Assembly: GCF_018130695.1 (NCBI RefSeq)
Contig: NZ_JAFCJX010000004.1
Span: forward strand, 1 to 64,000
Origin: Bradyrhizobium jicamae
GTDB lineage: Bacteria; Pseudomonadota; Alphaproteobacteria; Rhizobiales; Xanthobacteraceae
Reading direction: 5' to 3'
DNA: 64,000 nt
The notes below the pieces were generated by a model. It saw only the letters and a program-made list of their open reading frames with translations. It ran no database searches and had not been told where the DNA came from. The translations under genes and the position numbers were made by a program. This document shows, piece by piece, positions 1 through 10,054 of the stretch (positions are counted from its first letter, which is position 1; each line of letters starts with the position of its first letter).

Positions 1-654
1 AATCTCGCCGGCCTGATCGCGACCTTCTATCTCACGGCGTTCCTGTTCGTGATCGTCGGTCTCGGCATCATCGCCCGTATCGCCGGCTTCTCGATCTTCA
101 AGTTCCTCAAATACATCAAGGACGAGCTGCTGATCGTGCTCGGCACCTCGTCCTCGGAGAGCGCGCTGCCGCAGATGATGGAGAAGCTGGAAAAGCTCGG
201 CTGCTCCAAGTCCGTCGTCGGATTGGTGGTGCCGACCGGCTATTCCTTCAATCTCGACGGCACCAACATCTACATGACCCTGGCGACGCTGTTCATCGCC
301 CAGGCGATGAACGTCGATCTCTCCTTCGGCGAGCAGATGACGATCCTCGTCGTTGCGATGCTGACCTCGAAGGGCGCCTCGGGCATCACGGGAGCCGGGT
401 TCATCACACTCGCAGGCACGCTCGCGGCTGTGAGGCCCGAGCTGCTTCCGGGGATGGCGATCGTGCTCGGCATCGACAAGTTCATGAGCGAATGCCGCGC
501 GCTCACCAACCTCTGCGGCAACGGCGTCGCCTGCGTGGTGGTGGCGTGGTGGGAGGGCGAGCTCGACCGCGAGAAACTGAATGCCGGGCTCGACCGGAAT
601 ATCGATCCAACGGACTTCGAGACCGCCGTCACCGCTGACAGCGGCACGGCGTAA
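1..654 (+). CDS. dctA: C4-dicarboxylate/H+ or Na+ symporter DctA, C-terminal part
   Basis: The reading frame is open from the first base, so the N-terminal half lies outside the window; 217 codons remain. The protein is an inner-membrane carrier of the dicarboxylate/amino acid:cation symporter family that imports succinate, fumarate and malate. The serine-rich motif [13 protein letters not shown] and the substrate/cation motif [16 protein letters not shown] are both present, as is the conserved tail with [19 protein letters not shown]. The cognate regulators dctB and dctD lie about 6 kb downstream on the same strand, which supports the assignment to DctA rather than to a glutamate carrier. 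No terminator is visible before phaA, 41 bases further on. Confidence 0.93.
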   Translation, partial: NLAGLIATFYLTAFLFVIVGLGIIARIAGFSIFKFLKYIKDELLIVLGTSSSESALPQMMEKLEKLGCSKSVVGLVVPTGYSFNLDGTNIYMTLATLFIAQAMNVDLSFGEQMTILVVAMLTSKGASGITGAGFITLAGTLAAVRPELLPGMAIVLGIDKFMSECRALTNLCGNGVACVVVAWWEGELDREKLNAGLDRNIDPTDFETAVTADSGTA

Positions 655-695
655 CCGGCCATTCGTTCAAATCAGACAAGAACGGGGAATTGATC

Positions 696-1868
696 ATGAC
701 GGACGTAGTCATTGTTTCCGCGGCGCGCACGCCGGTCGGCTCCTTCAACGGGGCATTCGGCTCGCTGACCGCGCACGAGCTTGGCGCTGTGGCGATCAAG
801 GGTGCGCTCGAACGTGCCAAGGTCGCCCCTGAGGAGGTCGATGAGGTGATCCTCGGCCAGGTTCTCGCCGGCGGCGAGGGGCAGAATCCGGCGCGGCAGG
901 CGGCGATGGCGGCGGGCATACCGCAGGAGAAGACGGCGTGGGGCATGAACCAGCTCTGCGGCTCGGGCCTGCGGTCGGTGGCGCTCGGTCTGCAGCAGAT
1001 CGCCAATGGCGATGCGAAGGTGATCGTCGCCGGCGGCATGGAGTCCATGTCGATGGCGCCGCATCTGTCGCATATGCGGGGCGGTACCAAGATGGGTGAC
1101 GTCAAGTTCGTCGACTCCATGCTGAAGGATGGCCTGATGGACGCCTTCCACGGCTATCACATGGGCGTCACGGCGGAGAACATCGCGGCCCGGTGGCAGA
1201 TCACCCGCGAGGAGCAGGATGCTTTCGCGACCAATTCGCAAAACAAGGCGGAGGACGCGCAGAGGGCCGGCCGGTTCAAGGACGAGATCGTCCCCGTCAC
1301 CATCAAGACCAGGAAGGGCGACGTCGTCGTCGACCAGGACGAATATATCCGTGCCGGCACGACCCAGGACGCGCTCGCCAAGCTGAAGCCAGCCTTCAAC
1401 AAGGAAGGCTCGGTGACCGCCGGCAATGCCTCGGGTATCAACGACGGGGCGGCTGCGCTGGTCCTGATGAGCGCCGATGAAGCCAAGAAGCGTGGTCTCA
1501 CCCCGCTTGCCAGGATCGTGTCCTGGGCGACCGCGGGCGTCGATCCGGCGGTGATGGGATCGGGGCCGATCCCGGCCTCACGCAAGGCGCTGGAAAAGGC
1601 CGGCTGGAAGGTCAGGGATCTCGACCTCGTCGAAGCCAACGAGGCCTTCGCGGCGCAAGCGATCGCGGTCAACAAGGACATGGGCTGGGATCCGTCGATC
1701 GTGAACGTGAATGGCGGCGCCATCGCGATCGGCCATCCCATTGGTGCATCCGGTGCGCGCGTGCTGACGACGCTGCTGTTCGAGATGCAGAAGCGCAACG
1801 CGAAGAAGGGGCTTGCCACGCTGTGCATCGGCGGCGGCATGGGCGTCGCCCTAACGGTCGAACGCTAG
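696..1868 (+). CDS. phaA: Acetyl-CoA acetyltransferase (beta-ketothiolase)
   Basis: Condenses two acetyl-CoA to acetoacetyl-CoA, the first step of polyhydroxybutyrate (PHB) synthesis, in the cytosol. The 390-residue protein has thiolase hallmarks: acyl-accepting Cys88 in QLCGSGLRS, the C-terminal [14 protein letters not shown] with the active-site His, and the second Cys in CIGGGMG. The ATG at 696 is preferred over the upstream TTG at 690 because GGGGAA sits about seven bases before it and the protein then begins [13 protein letters not shown] as in the family. phaB follows after 127 bases, so the pair is the usual phaAB unit. A role in acetoacetyl-CoA breakdown is also possible because the reaction is reversible. 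Confidence 0.93.
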   Translation: MTDVVIVSAARTPVGSFNGAFGSLTAHELGAVAIKGALERAKVAPEEVDEVILGQVLAGGEGQNPARQAAMAAGIPQEKTAWGMNQLCGSGLRSVALGLQQIANGDAKVIVAGGMESMSMAPHLSHMRGGTKMGDVKFVDSMLKDGLMDAFHGYHMGVTAENIAARWQITREEQDAFATNSQNKAEDAQRAGRFKDEIVPVTIKTRKGDVVVDQDEYIRAGTTQDALAKLKPAFNKEGSVTAGNASGINDGAAALVLMSADEAKKRGLTPLARIVSWATAGVDPAVMGSGPIPASRKALEKAGWKVRDLDLVEANEAFAAQAIAVNKDMGWDPSIVNVNGGAIAIGHPIGASGARVLTTLLFEMQKRNAKKGLATLCIGGGMGVALTVER

Positions 1869-1906
1869 ACCAGACCAGCCGGTCACAAGAACCGGAGCGA
1901 AACCAA

Positions 1907-1931
1907 CGCGGACGGCATCACGCCGTCCGCG
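1907..1931 (+). other. Intercistronic hairpin between phaA and phaB
   Basis: A perfect 10-base-pair stem (1907-1916 with 1922-1931) closes a 5-base loop. A weaker CCGGT/ACCGG hairpin lies just before it at 1879-1895. No T-run follows, so it is not a normal intrinsic terminator. A processing or mRNA-stability element between phaA and phaB is the likeliest reading, which is inference. Confidence 0.55.
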
Positions 1932-1995
1932 AACGACAGCGGCTGGCCGAGGGCCGGCAAATACGGATTGAACCAATCAGGATCAGGAGGAAACG

Positions 1996-2721
1996 ATGTC
2001 CAGAGTTGCAGTGGTGACCGGCGGTACGCGCGGCATAGGCGAGGCGATCTCGATCGCGCTCAAGGCGGCCGGGTACAAGGTGGCGGCAAGCTATGCCGGC
2101 AATGACGAAGCGGCCGCGAAATTCAAGAGCGAGACCGGCATCAACGTCTACAAATGGGACGTCTCGAACTACGACGCCTGTGCCGCCGGCCTGAAGCAGG
2201 TGGAGGCCGACCTCGGCCCGGTGGACGTGCTGGTCAACAATGCCGGCATCACCAAGGACGGCATGTTCCACAAGATGACGCCGGAGCAATGGTACGCCGT
2301 CATCAACACCAATCTCAACTCGCTGTTCAACATGACGCGGCCGGTGTGGGAAGGCATGCGCGAGCGCAAGTTCGGCCGCGTGATCTGCATTTCTTCGATC
2401 AACGGCCAGAAGGGCCAGATGGGCCAGGTCAACTATTCCGCGGCCAAGGCCGGCGACATCGGCTTCGTGAAGGCCTTGGCGCAAGAGGGCGCTCGCGCCG
2501 GCATCACCGTCAACACGATCTGCCCCGGCTATATCGCCACCGAGATGGTCAAGGCGATCAACCCTGATGTCGTCGCGAAGAGCATCCTGCCGCAGATTCC
2601 CGTGGGACGTTTGGGTGAGCCGAGCGAGATCGCACGCGTGGTGGTGTTCCTGGCATCCGACGATGCCGGCTTCATCACGGGGGCTACGATCTCGGCGAAT
2701 GGCGGTCAGCACATGGCCTGA
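1996..2721 (+). CDS. phaB: NADPH-dependent acetoacetyl-CoA reductase
   Basis: Reduces acetoacetyl-CoA to (R)-3-hydroxybutyryl-CoA, the monomer for PHB synthase. The 241-residue short-chain dehydrogenase has the cofactor motif TGGTRGIG at residues 8-15, NNAG at 81-84, a Ser in the ISS segment near 133, and catalytic Tyr147/Lys151 in YSAAK. The segments EQWYAVINTNLNS and GQKGQMGQVNYSAAKAG are typical of PhaB rather than FabG. AGGAGG lies six bases before the ATG. The gene follows phaA and is followed 90 bases later by malic enzyme, an NADPH source, so substrate and reductant supply are next to each other. Confidence 0.93.
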   Translation: MSRVAVVTGGTRGIGEAISIALKAAGYKVAASYAGNDEAAAKFKSETGINVYKWDVSNYDACAAGLKQVEADLGPVDVLVNNAGITKDGMFHKMTPEQWYAVINTNLNSLFNMTRPVWEGMRERKFGRVICISSINGQKGQMGQVNYSAAKAGDIGFVKALAQEGARAGITVNTICPGYIATEMVKAINPDVVAKSILPQIPVGRLGEPSEIARVVVFLASDDAGFITGATISANGGQHMA

Positions 2722-2811
2722 GCTATCAGCCGCGTCCGCCGGCGGCAGAAACGAAGGCGAGGGGCGAGAATGCTTGCCTCTCGAACGCAAGACAGCTAGT
2801 CGAGGAATACG

Positions 2812-5094
2812 ATGGACCAGGATCAGAGTCTGAAGGAAGCCGCACTCGAATATCATCGCCTGCCGACGCCCGGGAAGATCTCCGTGGTCCCGACCAAGGC
2901 GATGGCCACGCAGCGCGACCTGGCGCTGGCGTATTCTCCCGGTGTGGCGGAGCCTTGCCTTGTCATCGCCAAGGATGAATTGCAGGCGGACGTGCTGACG
3001 GCGCGCAGCAACCTGGTCGCCGTCGTCACCAACGGCACCGCGGTGCTCGGCCTCGGCAATATCGGCGCGCTGGCGGGCAAGCCGGTCATGGAAGGCAAGG
3101 CCTGCCTGTTCAAGAAGTTCGCCGGCATCGATGTGTTCGACATTGAGCTCGCCGAGGAAAATCCCGATGCGCTGGTCGACACCATCGCGCGGATGGAGCC
3201 GACCTTCGGCGGCATCAACCTGGAAGATATCAAGGCGCCCGAATGCTTCTACATCGAGAAGAAGCTCCGCGAGCGGATGAAAATCCCGGTCTTCCACGAC
3301 GATCAGCACGGCACCGCAATCATCGCCGCAGCTGCGATCCTGAACGGGCTGAAGCTCGTCAAGAAGGATATCGCCGACGTCAAACTGGTGTGCTCCGGCG
3401 CCGGCGCTGCCGCGCTGGCCTGTCTCGACCTGATCGTCAGCCTCGGCTTGCGCCAGGACCGGATCATCGTGACCGATGTCAAGGGCGTCGTCTATGCGGG
3501 CCGCACCGAGAGCATGGATGAGAACAAGGCGCGCTACGCCGCGAAGACCGAGGCGCGAAAGCTCGACGAGATCATTGCGGATGCGGACATCTTCCTCGGG
3601 CTGTCCGCGGGCAACGTGCTCACGCCAGAGATGGTCAAGAAGATGGCGCGGGATCCGCTGATCTTCGCCATGGCCAACCCGATCCCCGAGGTCATGCCCG
3701 AGGACGCGCTGGCGGTTCGCCCGGACGCCATTATCGGGACCGGACGCTCGGACTACCCAAACCAGATCAACAACGTGCTCTGCTTCCCGTTCATCTTCAG
3801 GGGCGCACTCGATTGCGGGGCCACCACGATCAACGAGGAGATGAAGCTGGCGACGGTGCGTGCGCTGGCGGATCTCGCCATGGCAGAAGTGCCTGAGGTC
3901 GTTGCGACCGCCTACAAGGGCGAGGACCTTCGCTTCGGGCGCCACTATCTCATTCCAAAGCCATTCGACCCGCGGCTGATCGAGATGATTGCGCCGGCGG
4001 TGGCAAAGGCTGCGGCAGATACGGGCGTGGCAAGACGCCCGATCACCGATATGGACGCCTATCGGCAGAAGCTGAGCCGGTTCGTCTACCAGTCCGGCAA
4101 TGCGATGCAGCCGGTGTTTTCGGTGGCGAAGGGGAGCGGAAAGTCCCTCATTCTCGCGGAAGGCGAGGACGAGCGGGTGCTGCGGGCCGCACAGGTCATC
4201 GCCGACGAGAAGATCGCCAAGCCGTTGTTGCTTGGCCGTCCCGCCACGATCGAGCAGCACATCAAGGCCTTCGGTCTCCGCCTCAAGCCCGGCCAGGACT
4301 GCGAGATTATCGATCCGCACGATGCGCAGGTTTATTCCAAATGCGCCGACGTCTACCATACGCGCCGCAAGCGCGATGGCGTGTCGGCGGCGCTAGCGCT
4401 GTCGGAGACGCGGAGCAATGCGACCGTGCTCGCCTCGATCCTGCTCGAGCGGGGCATCGGTGATGCGATGCTGTGCGGCGTGATCGGGCGAACCGCCGAT
4501 CATCTGGCTGCGATCAGTAACGTGATCGGGACCCGCGACGACGTGCGGACGCTCGCCGTGATGCAGATGCTCATCCTGCAAAGCCATCAGCTGTTCATCT
4601 GCGACACGCACTGCAATCTCAATCCGACCGCCGAGCAGGTTGCCGACATCGCGTCGCTGGCAGCGGCCGAAGTCAAGCGATTTGGCATCACGCCGCGGGT
4701 GGCGCTGCTGTCGCATTCGAGCTTCGGCAGCTCCGCGGTCCCGGAAGCGCACAAGATGCGGGAGGCACGCACGATCATTCGCGTGCGCTCGCCCGAGCTC
4801 GCGGTCGAAGGCGAAATGCGCGGAGATGCAGCGCTGTCGCAGACCGTGCGTGACCACGAATTCCCGGACTCCGGCTTCACCGGGCCGGCGAATGTGCTGG
4901 TGATGCCGAATCTCGATGCCGCCAACATCTCCTACAATCTGCTGCGGATGGCTGCGGGGCAGGGGTTGACGGTGGGCGGCATCCTGCTCGGGGCGGCAAA
5001 GCCGGCGCACATTCTCACACCGTCATCCACGGTGCGGCGCATCGTGAATATGGCGGCCGTGGCGGCTGCGGATGCGGTCTCGGAGAGAGGGTGA
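2812..5094 (+). CDS. maeB: NADP-dependent malic enzyme with phosphotransacetylase-like C-terminus
   Basis: Oxidatively decarboxylates malate to pyruvate with reduction of NADP. The 760 residues match the long bacterial MaeB type: an N-terminal malic domain ([13 protein letters not shown] near 40, [25 protein letters not shown] near 90-115), a Rossmann domain ([14 protein letters not shown] near 195) and a phosphotransacetylase-like domain from about residue 430 ([16 protein letters not shown]). That last domain is generally regulatory, sensing acetyl-CoA, rather than catalytic; this is family knowledge. In rhizobia malic enzyme feeds imported C4-dicarboxylates into acetyl-CoA, which fits the flanking dct and pha genes. 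GAGGAA precedes the ATG. Confidence 0.92.
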   Translation: MDQDQSLKEAALEYHRLPTPGKISVVPTKAMATQRDLALAYSPGVAEPCLVIAKDELQADVLTARSNLVAVVTNGTAVLGLGNIGALAGKPVMEGKACLFKKFAGIDVFDIELAEENPDALVDTIARMEPTFGGINLEDIKAPECFYIEKKLRERMKIPVFHDDQHGTAIIAAAAILNGLKLVKKDIADVKLVCSGAGAAALACLDLIVSLGLRQDRIIVTDVKGVVYAGRTESMDENKARYAAKTEARKLDEIIADADIFLGLSAGNVLTPEMVKKMARDPLIFAMANPIPEVMPEDALAVRPDAIIGTGRSDYPNQINNVLCFPFIFRGALDCGATTINEEMKLATVRALADLAMAEVPEVVATAYKGEDLRFGRHYLIPKPFDPRLIEMIAPAVAKAAADTGVARRPITDMDAYRQKLSRFVYQSGNAMQPVFSVAKGSGKSLILAEGEDERVLRAAQVIADEKIAKPLLLGRPATIEQHIKAFGLRLKPGQDCEIIDPHDAQVYSKCADVYHTRRKRDGVSAALALSETRSNATVLASILLERGIGDAMLCGVIGRTADHLAAISNVIGTRDDVRTLAVMQMLILQSHQLFICDTHCNLNPTAEQVADIASLAAAEVKRFGITPRVALLSHSSFGSSAVPEAHKMREARTIIRVRSPELAVEGEMRGDAALSQTVRDHEFPDSGFTGPANVLVMPNLDAANISYNLLRMAAGQGLTVGGILLGAAKPAHILTPSSTVRRIVNMAAVAAADAVSERG

Positions 5095-5145
5095 CTCCAG
5101 AGAGACGCTATTCAACGGCTGTGAACACGATCGCTCGAGGCCATC

Positions 5146-6468
5146 ATGAGTAAGCCGCAGTCGGGAAAACCCCGGGTCGTGATCGTCGGAGGCGGGGCCG
5201 GCGGGTTGGAGCTCGCAACCCGCCTCGGCGACAAATACGGGCGCAAGGGCAAGCTCGACGTTACGCTGATCGAGCGAAACCGCACCCATGTCTGGAAGCC
5301 GAAGCTGCATGAAATTGCGGCCGGAAGCATGGACCTCTCCGCGCACGAGGTCGATTACCTCGCGCAGTCCTACTGGCATGGCTTTCGCTACCGCATCGGC
5401 GAGATGATCGGGATCGATCGGGATCAGCGCCAGGTCCTGGTCGCGCCCTATCTCGACAGCGAAGGCCGTGAGGTGACGCCGAAACGGACCATCGATTACG
5501 ATGTTCTTGTCGTTGCGATCGGCAGCCAGAACAACGATTTCGGCACGCCTGGCGTCGTCGATCATGCCATCAAGCTGGAGTCGCAGGCGGATGCCAAGCG
5601 CTTCCACGAGCGAATGGTCAACGCCTGCATCCGCGCCCATGCGCAGACGTCGCCACTCGGTGCGCATCAGTTGAAAGTCGCCATCATCGGCGCCGGCGCG
5701 ACTGGTGTCGAGCTAGCGGCCGAACTGCACCGGACGACACGTGAAGTGGTGGCCTATGGCCTCGATCAGGTCGACGCGCAGAAGGATATCAGCATCACGT
5801 TGATCGAAGCCGCTAACCGGGTGCTTCCGGCACTGCCGGAACGGGTTTCGAAAGAGACCGAGAAATTGCTCGTCAAGCTCGGAGTCAATGTGCTTGTTGG
5901 TGCCAAGGTCTCCGAGGTCAGCTCCGACCATGTCAGCCTGGCGGACAGCCGGGTGATCCCGGCCGAGCTGATCGTCTGGGCCGCGGGCGTCAAGGCGCCG
6001 GATGTCCTCAAGGACATCGCGGGGCTTGAGACAAACCGCATCAATCAGCTGGTCGTTCGGCCCACCCTGCAAACGACGCGCGACGACAGCATCTTTGTCA
6101 TCGGCGACTGCTCGGCCTGTTCATGGGGCGATCGCGGCCTCGTGCCGCCTCGCGCGCAGGCGGCGCATCAGCAGGCCTCCCACCTCTATTCCCAGATCCC
6201 GCGCTATCTGCGCGGCGAGCCGATCAAGGATTACCGCTACAGGGACTTCGGATCATTGGTGTCGCTCGGCGAGTTCAGCACGGTCGGCTCGATGATGGGG
6301 GCGCTCGTCGGCGGTGATCTGGTGTTCGCCGGCATCTTCGCGCGGATGATGTACCTGTCGCTCTACAAGATGCACGAGAACGCATTGCATGGTCCGTCGA
6401 AGGTCGCGCTCGACACGCTGGCGCGCCTGATCACGCGGCGCACCGAGCCGCATGTGAAGCTGCACTGA
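5146..6468 (+). CDS. ndh: Type II NADH:quinone oxidoreductase (NDH-2-like)
   Basis: A 440-residue FAD enzyme predicted to pass electrons from NADH to quinone without proton pumping, at the inner face of the membrane. Two dinucleotide folds are visible: FAD-binding VVIVGGGAGGLELATRLG near residue 10 and NAD-binding VAIIGAGATGVELAAEL near 180. VIGDCSACSW near 320 is the second FAD contact motif. The C-terminus has the amphipathic stretch FARMMYLSLYKMHENALHG found at the NDH-2 membrane anchor. A branch that reoxidises NADH would suit growth on reduced dicarboxylates. Related sulfide:quinone reductases are less likely because their paired cysteines are not evident. Confidence 0.85.
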   Translation: MSKPQSGKPRVVIVGGGAGGLELATRLGDKYGRKGKLDVTLIERNRTHVWKPKLHEIAAGSMDLSAHEVDYLAQSYWHGFRYRIGEMIGIDRDQRQVLVAPYLDSEGREVTPKRTIDYDVLVVAIGSQNNDFGTPGVVDHAIKLESQADAKRFHERMVNACIRAHAQTSPLGAHQLKVAIIGAGATGVELAAELHRTTREVVAYGLDQVDAQKDISITLIEAANRVLPALPERVSKETEKLLVKLGVNVLVGAKVSEVSSDHVSLADSRVIPAELIVWAAGVKAPDVLKDIAGLETNRINQLVVRPTLQTTRDDSIFVIGDCSACSWGDRGLVPPRAQAAHQQASHLYSQIPRYLRGEPIKDYRYRDFGSLVSLGEFSTVGSMMGALVGGDLVFAGIFARMMYLSLYKMHENALHGPSKVALDTLARLITRRTEPHVKLH

Positions 6469-6504
6469 CGTGGACACGCCGCGGTGAGGCAAAAGGGGAC
6501 GCTG

Positions 6505-6672
6505 ATGGACGTCGTGATGCTTGTGCGCATGCAGACGCGGCTGGCAAACAGCCCCAAGCCGCTGCGGATCGCCCTGATCGGGGATTGTGTCGCACTGCCG
6601 ATCATCATCGGCTACATCGGATTTTCCTATCGCGTATTCCGGGGCAAGACCATAGAGTTAGACTATGCGTGA
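6505..6672 (+). CDS. Small membrane ORF resembling the C-terminus of cytochrome bd oxidase subunit II
   Basis: The ORF gives 55 residues from the ATG at 6505, chosen over a GTG at 6484 because AAGGGGA lies six bases before it. One hydrophobic segment (IALIGDCVALPIIIGYIGF) is followed by SYRVFRGKT. That is the layout of the last helix and tail of CydB/CioB proteins, where a Tyr/Trp-rich helix end runs into VFRGKV. No other part of a cyd gene is present. It could be a remnant of a lost cydB, a real small membrane subunit, or chance likeness. It overlaps the dctB start by eight bases, so translational coupling is possible. Confidence 0.5.
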   Translation: MDVVMLVRMQTRLANSPKPLRIALIGDCVALPIIIGYIGFSYRVFRGKTIELDYA

Positions 6673-8566
6673 GGGGGCGTCCGTGGTGGCCGACGCTCCG
6701 CGGTTGGTCCTGGTTCCCACGATGACGGAGCTTTCATCCCTGCTGAACGTCAAGGCGAGTTCCGACGTCGGTCCGGTAACGCCCGTTTCCTCGCGCTGGC
6801 TGCTTCGCGGCGCCATAGCGCTAGCGCTAGCGCTGGTCGCCGGCGCTTCGTGGCTTGGATATACCCTGGCGCTGCAGCGGGGGCTGGACCATCTGCACGT
6901 CGCGGCGCAGCAACGGCTCGCCGTCGAGGCCGTCAGGCTCGACGGCTATCTGTCGCGGTTTGAGTATCTGCCGTCCCTGCTGGAGACGTCGCCCAACGTG
7001 TTCCGGCTGCTGGGTGCTCCCGACGATCCTGCACTGCAGCGAACCGTCAGCCTGTATCTGAAGTCGATCAATCTGCTTGCGGGCGCCGACAATCTCTACG
7101 TCCTGGGTGTCTCCGGGGCCACCTTGGCCGCGGCCGACTTCGACCAGCCGGGGACGCCCTTTGGCGAAAACCTGTCGTATCGTCCCTATGTCAGCGAGGC
7201 GCTCGCCAGCGGACGCGGGGCGTTCTTCGGTGTCGGCATCACGACCGCACGCGCTGGCTACTATTTGTCTTACGCCTTGAAGGACACGGGTGCGACGAAG
7301 GGTATCGCTACCGTCAAGGTCAATCTGGATTCGTTCGAGCGTGCCTGGCGGGACAGTGACAACGACATCCTGCTGGTCGACGAACGCCAGGTGACAATCC
7401 TGGCGTCCCGCGACGCGTGGCGTTATCGGCCGATGGCACCGCTGTCCCAACAAACCCGCGATGACATCGCGCGATCCAAACCCTACGGCAACCATGATCT
7501 GGCGCCGCTCGGATGGAAGTTGGTCGCGCAGTCTGAGGGCGGCGCGGCCAGGATCACCGAGAACGGTACCGCCTACACGGTCAGCGAGCTCTCGATCAAC
7601 CGCGGTTTGTGGAAACTCGTTTTCCTCCACGACGAGGCGCCCGTACGGCAGACCGCGCTCATCATTGGCGTGATATCGGGCCTCGCCGCCATCGTTGCCC
7701 TGCTGGCCTTCGGCCTGATCGAGCAGCGCCGGCGGGAGATCAAGCAGCGGCTGGACAACCAGGCGGCCCTGCAGTCGGCCAACGACATGCTCGAGACGAG
7801 GGTACAGGAGCGAACCCAGGAATTGCAGGCGGCGCAGGACGAACTGGTCCATGCCGGTAAGCTCGCCGCCCTCGGCCAGATGTCGGCCGGCATCGTGCAC
7901 GAGTTGAATCAGCCGCTGGCGGCGCTGCAGACCGCGGCTGATAATGCGATCCTGCTGGTCGATCGCGGATCGATCGGCGATGCCCGCGGCAATCTCACAC
8001 GGATCGGCGAGCTGGTGCGCCGGCTCGGCCGCCTGACCAGTCAGCTGCGGGTGTTCGCCTACAAGTCCAGCAGGCCGCTCGACGCGGTTTCCGTCGAGCA
8101 GGCCGTGGCTGAATCGCTCAAGATATTGGCGGGGCGTGTCAAGGAGGGCGGCGTCGCCGTCACGACCGACCTCGACGCCGGGCTCAGTGTGATCGCCGAT
8201 CAAACCCGGCTCGAGCAGCTCTTGTGCAACATCGTGGCGAATGCGCTGGATGCGGTGGAGAGCGCCGAGCGCAAGTCGATCCTGATCCAGGCGACGCAGG
8301 AGGGGGGACAGACCGCCCGTTGCCGCATCGCCATCAGCAACAGCGGTCCGTCCATCGCCTCCGACGTGCTTCAGCGCATGTTCGAGCCGTTTGTCACGAC
8401 CAAGCCGGCCGGCAAGGGGCTCGGCCTCGGCCTGATGTTGTCCAACCACATTGCGCGCTCCTTCGGGGGCGAGCTGCATGCACGCAATCTGGCGCCTGGC
8501 GGTGCCGAGTTCGTCGTGCTTCTTCCATTGGCCGAAACTGCAGGGGCTGCTTCGCATGGGCGGTGA
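6665..8566 (+). CDS. dctB: C4-dicarboxylate sensor histidine kinase
   Basis: Inner-membrane kinase sensing periplasmic C4-dicarboxylates and phosphorylating DctD. The layout is the DctB one: transmembrane helix at about residues 45-70, a periplasmic PAS/Cache sensor from about 75 to 325, a second helix at about 330-352, a coiled linker (QAALQSANDMLETRVQERTQELQ), and the kinase core. Phospho-acceptor His412 lies in GIVHELNQPLAALQ, the short H-box typical of DctB/FixL-like kinases. NIVANALDA (N box) and GLGLGLMLS (G box) follow. The ATG overlaps the preceding small ORF, and its stop overlaps the dctD start by 11 bases, so kinase and regulator are translationally coupled. Confidence 0.93.
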   Translation: MREGASVVADAPRLVLVPTMTELSSLLNVKASSDVGPVTPVSSRWLLRGAIALALALVAGASWLGYTLALQRGLDHLHVAAQQRLAVEAVRLDGYLSRFEYLPSLLETSPNVFRLLGAPDDPALQRTVSLYLKSINLLAGADNLYVLGVSGATLAAADFDQPGTPFGENLSYRPYVSEALASGRGAFFGVGITTARAGYYLSYALKDTGATKGIATVKVNLDSFERAWRDSDNDILLVDERQVTILASRDAWRYRPMAPLSQQTRDDIARSKPYGNHDLAPLGWKLVAQSEGGAARITENGTAYTVSELSINRGLWKLVFLHDEAPVRQTALIIGVISGLAAIVALLAFGLIEQRRREIKQRLDNQAALQSANDMLETRVQERTQELQAAQDELVHAGKLAALGQMSAGIVHELNQPLAALQTAADNAILLVDRGSIGDARGNLTRIGELVRRLGRLTSQLRVFAYKSSRPLDAVSVEQAVAESLKILAGRVKEGGVAVTTDLDAGLSVIADQTRLEQLLCNIVANALDAVESAERKSILIQATQEGGQTARCRIAISNSGPSIASDVLQRMFEPFVTTKPAGKGLGLGLMLSNHIARSFGGELHARNLAPGGAEFVVLLPLAETAGAASHGR

Positions 8567-9932
8567 CCAATCGATCGGTGTGATCTACGTCGAGGACGAC
8601 GACGACGTCCGGATCGGCGGCGTGCAGGCGCTCGAGCTTGCGGATTTTTCCGTGTCCGGATTTGCCTCGGTCGAGACTGCCAACCCTGCGGTTCGCGCCG
8701 ACATGCCCTACGTTGTGGTTTGCGACGTACGTCTGCGCGGCAAGAGCGGCCTCGAATGGCAAGCCGATCTGCGCCGGCTGGATCCGGACTTGCCGGTGAT
8801 CCTGATTACCGGTCACGGCGATATCTCGATGGCCGTGCAGGCGATGCGGAACGGCGCTTACGATTTCATCGAGAAACCATGTTCCTCGGAGCAGTTGATT
8901 TCGGTGGTGCGCCGCGCGGCCGAGAAGCGGCGGCTGACGCTCGAGGTGCGTTCGCTCCGATCCGCCTTGGCGGATCGCCAGGGCATCGAGGCGAGCCTGC
9001 TCGGCCGCTCGCCGCAGATCCAGGAGGTGCGCCGCCTCGTCTCCACTTTGGCCGCAACCAATGTCGACGTCACGATCTACGGCGAAACCGGAACGGGCAA
9101 GGACGTCGTTGCGCGCTGTCTGCACAATCACAGCGGTCGCCGAAACGGAAATTACGTCGCAGTGAATTGCGGCGGCTTGCCGGAATCGCTGGTCGAGAGC
9201 GAGCTGTTCGGCCACGAGGTCGGCGCCTTCACCGGCGCGACCCGTCAGCGGATCGGCAAGATCGAATATGCCAATGGCGGGACCCTGTTCCTCGACGAGA
9301 TCGAGAGCATGCCGCTCAGCGTACAGGTCAAGCTGCTGCGGTCACTGCAGGACCGTTCGATCGAGCGGGTCGGGACCAACAAGCCGATCGCGGTGGATTG
9401 CCGTGTCGTGGCGGCGAGCAAGACGAACCTGCTCGAACTCAGCGAAAAACGGCTGTTTCGTGCCGATCTCTATTACCGTCTCGGCGTCGCCTTCATCGAG
9501 CTGCCGCCGTTGCGCGAGCGGCGGGAAGATATTCCGCTGCTGTTCGAACATTTCACCCTGGATGCTGCCCGGCGCTTCGAGCGTGATGCACCGATCCTGG
9601 ACGAGCAGACCTTGTCGCACCTGCTGGCCTATTCATGGCCGGGCAACGTCCGTGAGCTTCGCAACGTCGCCGACCGCTTCGTGCTTGGTGTGCTCGACGG
9701 CAAATCCATCAACAAGTCCGGTTTCGGGTTGGCCGATGTGTCGCTGCCGCGGCAATTGGAGAACATCGAACGCTCGATCATCGAGGACGCGCTCCGCCGC
9801 AAGCAGGGCGATGTGCAGGCAACGGCCGCACTTCTGAGCATCCCGAAGCAGACGCTCTACGACAAGATCAAGCGCCTCTCCGTCAATGTCGACGGGATCA
9901 GGGAAGGCGTAACCGTCCGCTCCGTTTCCTGA
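8556..9932 (+). CDS. dctD: Sigma-54-dependent C4-dicarboxylate response regulator
   Basis: Activates dctA transcription with sigma-54 RNA polymerase once phosphorylated by DctB. From the ATG at 8556, inside the end of dctB, the protein has 458 residues. It has a receiver domain with phospho-acceptor Asp57 in VVCDVRLRG and Lys107 in FIEKP, an AAA+ domain with Walker A GETGTGKD (176-183), the sigma-54 contact motif GAFTGA and Walker B GTLFLDEI, and a Fis-type helix-turn-helix at the end (QATAALLSIPKQTLYDKI). Upstream in-frame codons from 8451 only translate dctB in another frame and were excluded. No -24/-12 promoter was found inside the window; the dctA promoter lies outside it. Confidence 0.94.
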   Translation: MGGDQSIGVIYVEDDDDVRIGGVQALELADFSVSGFASVETANPAVRADMPYVVVCDVRLRGKSGLEWQADLRRLDPDLPVILITGHGDISMAVQAMRNGAYDFIEKPCSSEQLISVVRRAAEKRRLTLEVRSLRSALADRQGIEASLLGRSPQIQEVRRLVSTLAATNVDVTIYGETGTGKDVVARCLHNHSGRRNGNYVAVNCGGLPESLVESELFGHEVGAFTGATRQRIGKIEYANGGTLFLDEIESMPLSVQVKLLRSLQDRSIERVGTNKPIAVDCRVVAASKTNLLELSEKRLFRADLYYRLGVAFIELPPLRERREDIPLLFEHFTLDAARRFERDAPILDEQTLSHLLAYSWPGNVRELRNVADRFVLGVLDGKSINKSGFGLADVSLPRQLENIERSIIEDALRRKQGDVQATAALLSIPKQTLYDKIKRLSVNVDGIREGVTVRSVS

Positions 9933-9957
9933 CGAGAGCAACGTAACGTAAATGGTA

Positions 9958-9978
9958 GCTCCCGGCGTGTGCGGGAGC
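9958..9978 (+). other. Hairpin between dctD and phaC
   Basis: GCTCCCG (9958-9964) pairs with CGGGAGC (9972-9978) over a 7-base loop. It is followed by an A-run, not a T-run, on the + strand, so it is not a convincing terminator for dctD. It lies in the 122-base leader of phaC, where it could affect leader structure. Nothing else recognisable is in this gap. Confidence 0.4.
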
Positions 9979-10054
9979 AAAAAGGGCGCCGGACGAAGCG
10001 GCCCAACGTTCGAACCAAAGAAAAGTCATCAATTCTTAGCAGTGAGGGAACGTC

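Noticed and set aside
1918..4359. 813-codon open frame antisense to phaB and maeB
   Set aside because: It lies opposite two clear genes. Long antisense frames are expected in this high-GC codon usage, and the product has an Arg/His/Asp-rich composition with no domain pattern.
6815..6835. Repeated GCGCTA units in dctB
   Set aside because: They encode the Ala/Leu-rich first transmembrane helix; codon-level repetition explains them.
9958..9978. Hairpin after dctD considered as an intrinsic terminator
   Set aside because: It is followed by A residues rather than T on the transcribed strand direction, so it was listed only as a hairpin.
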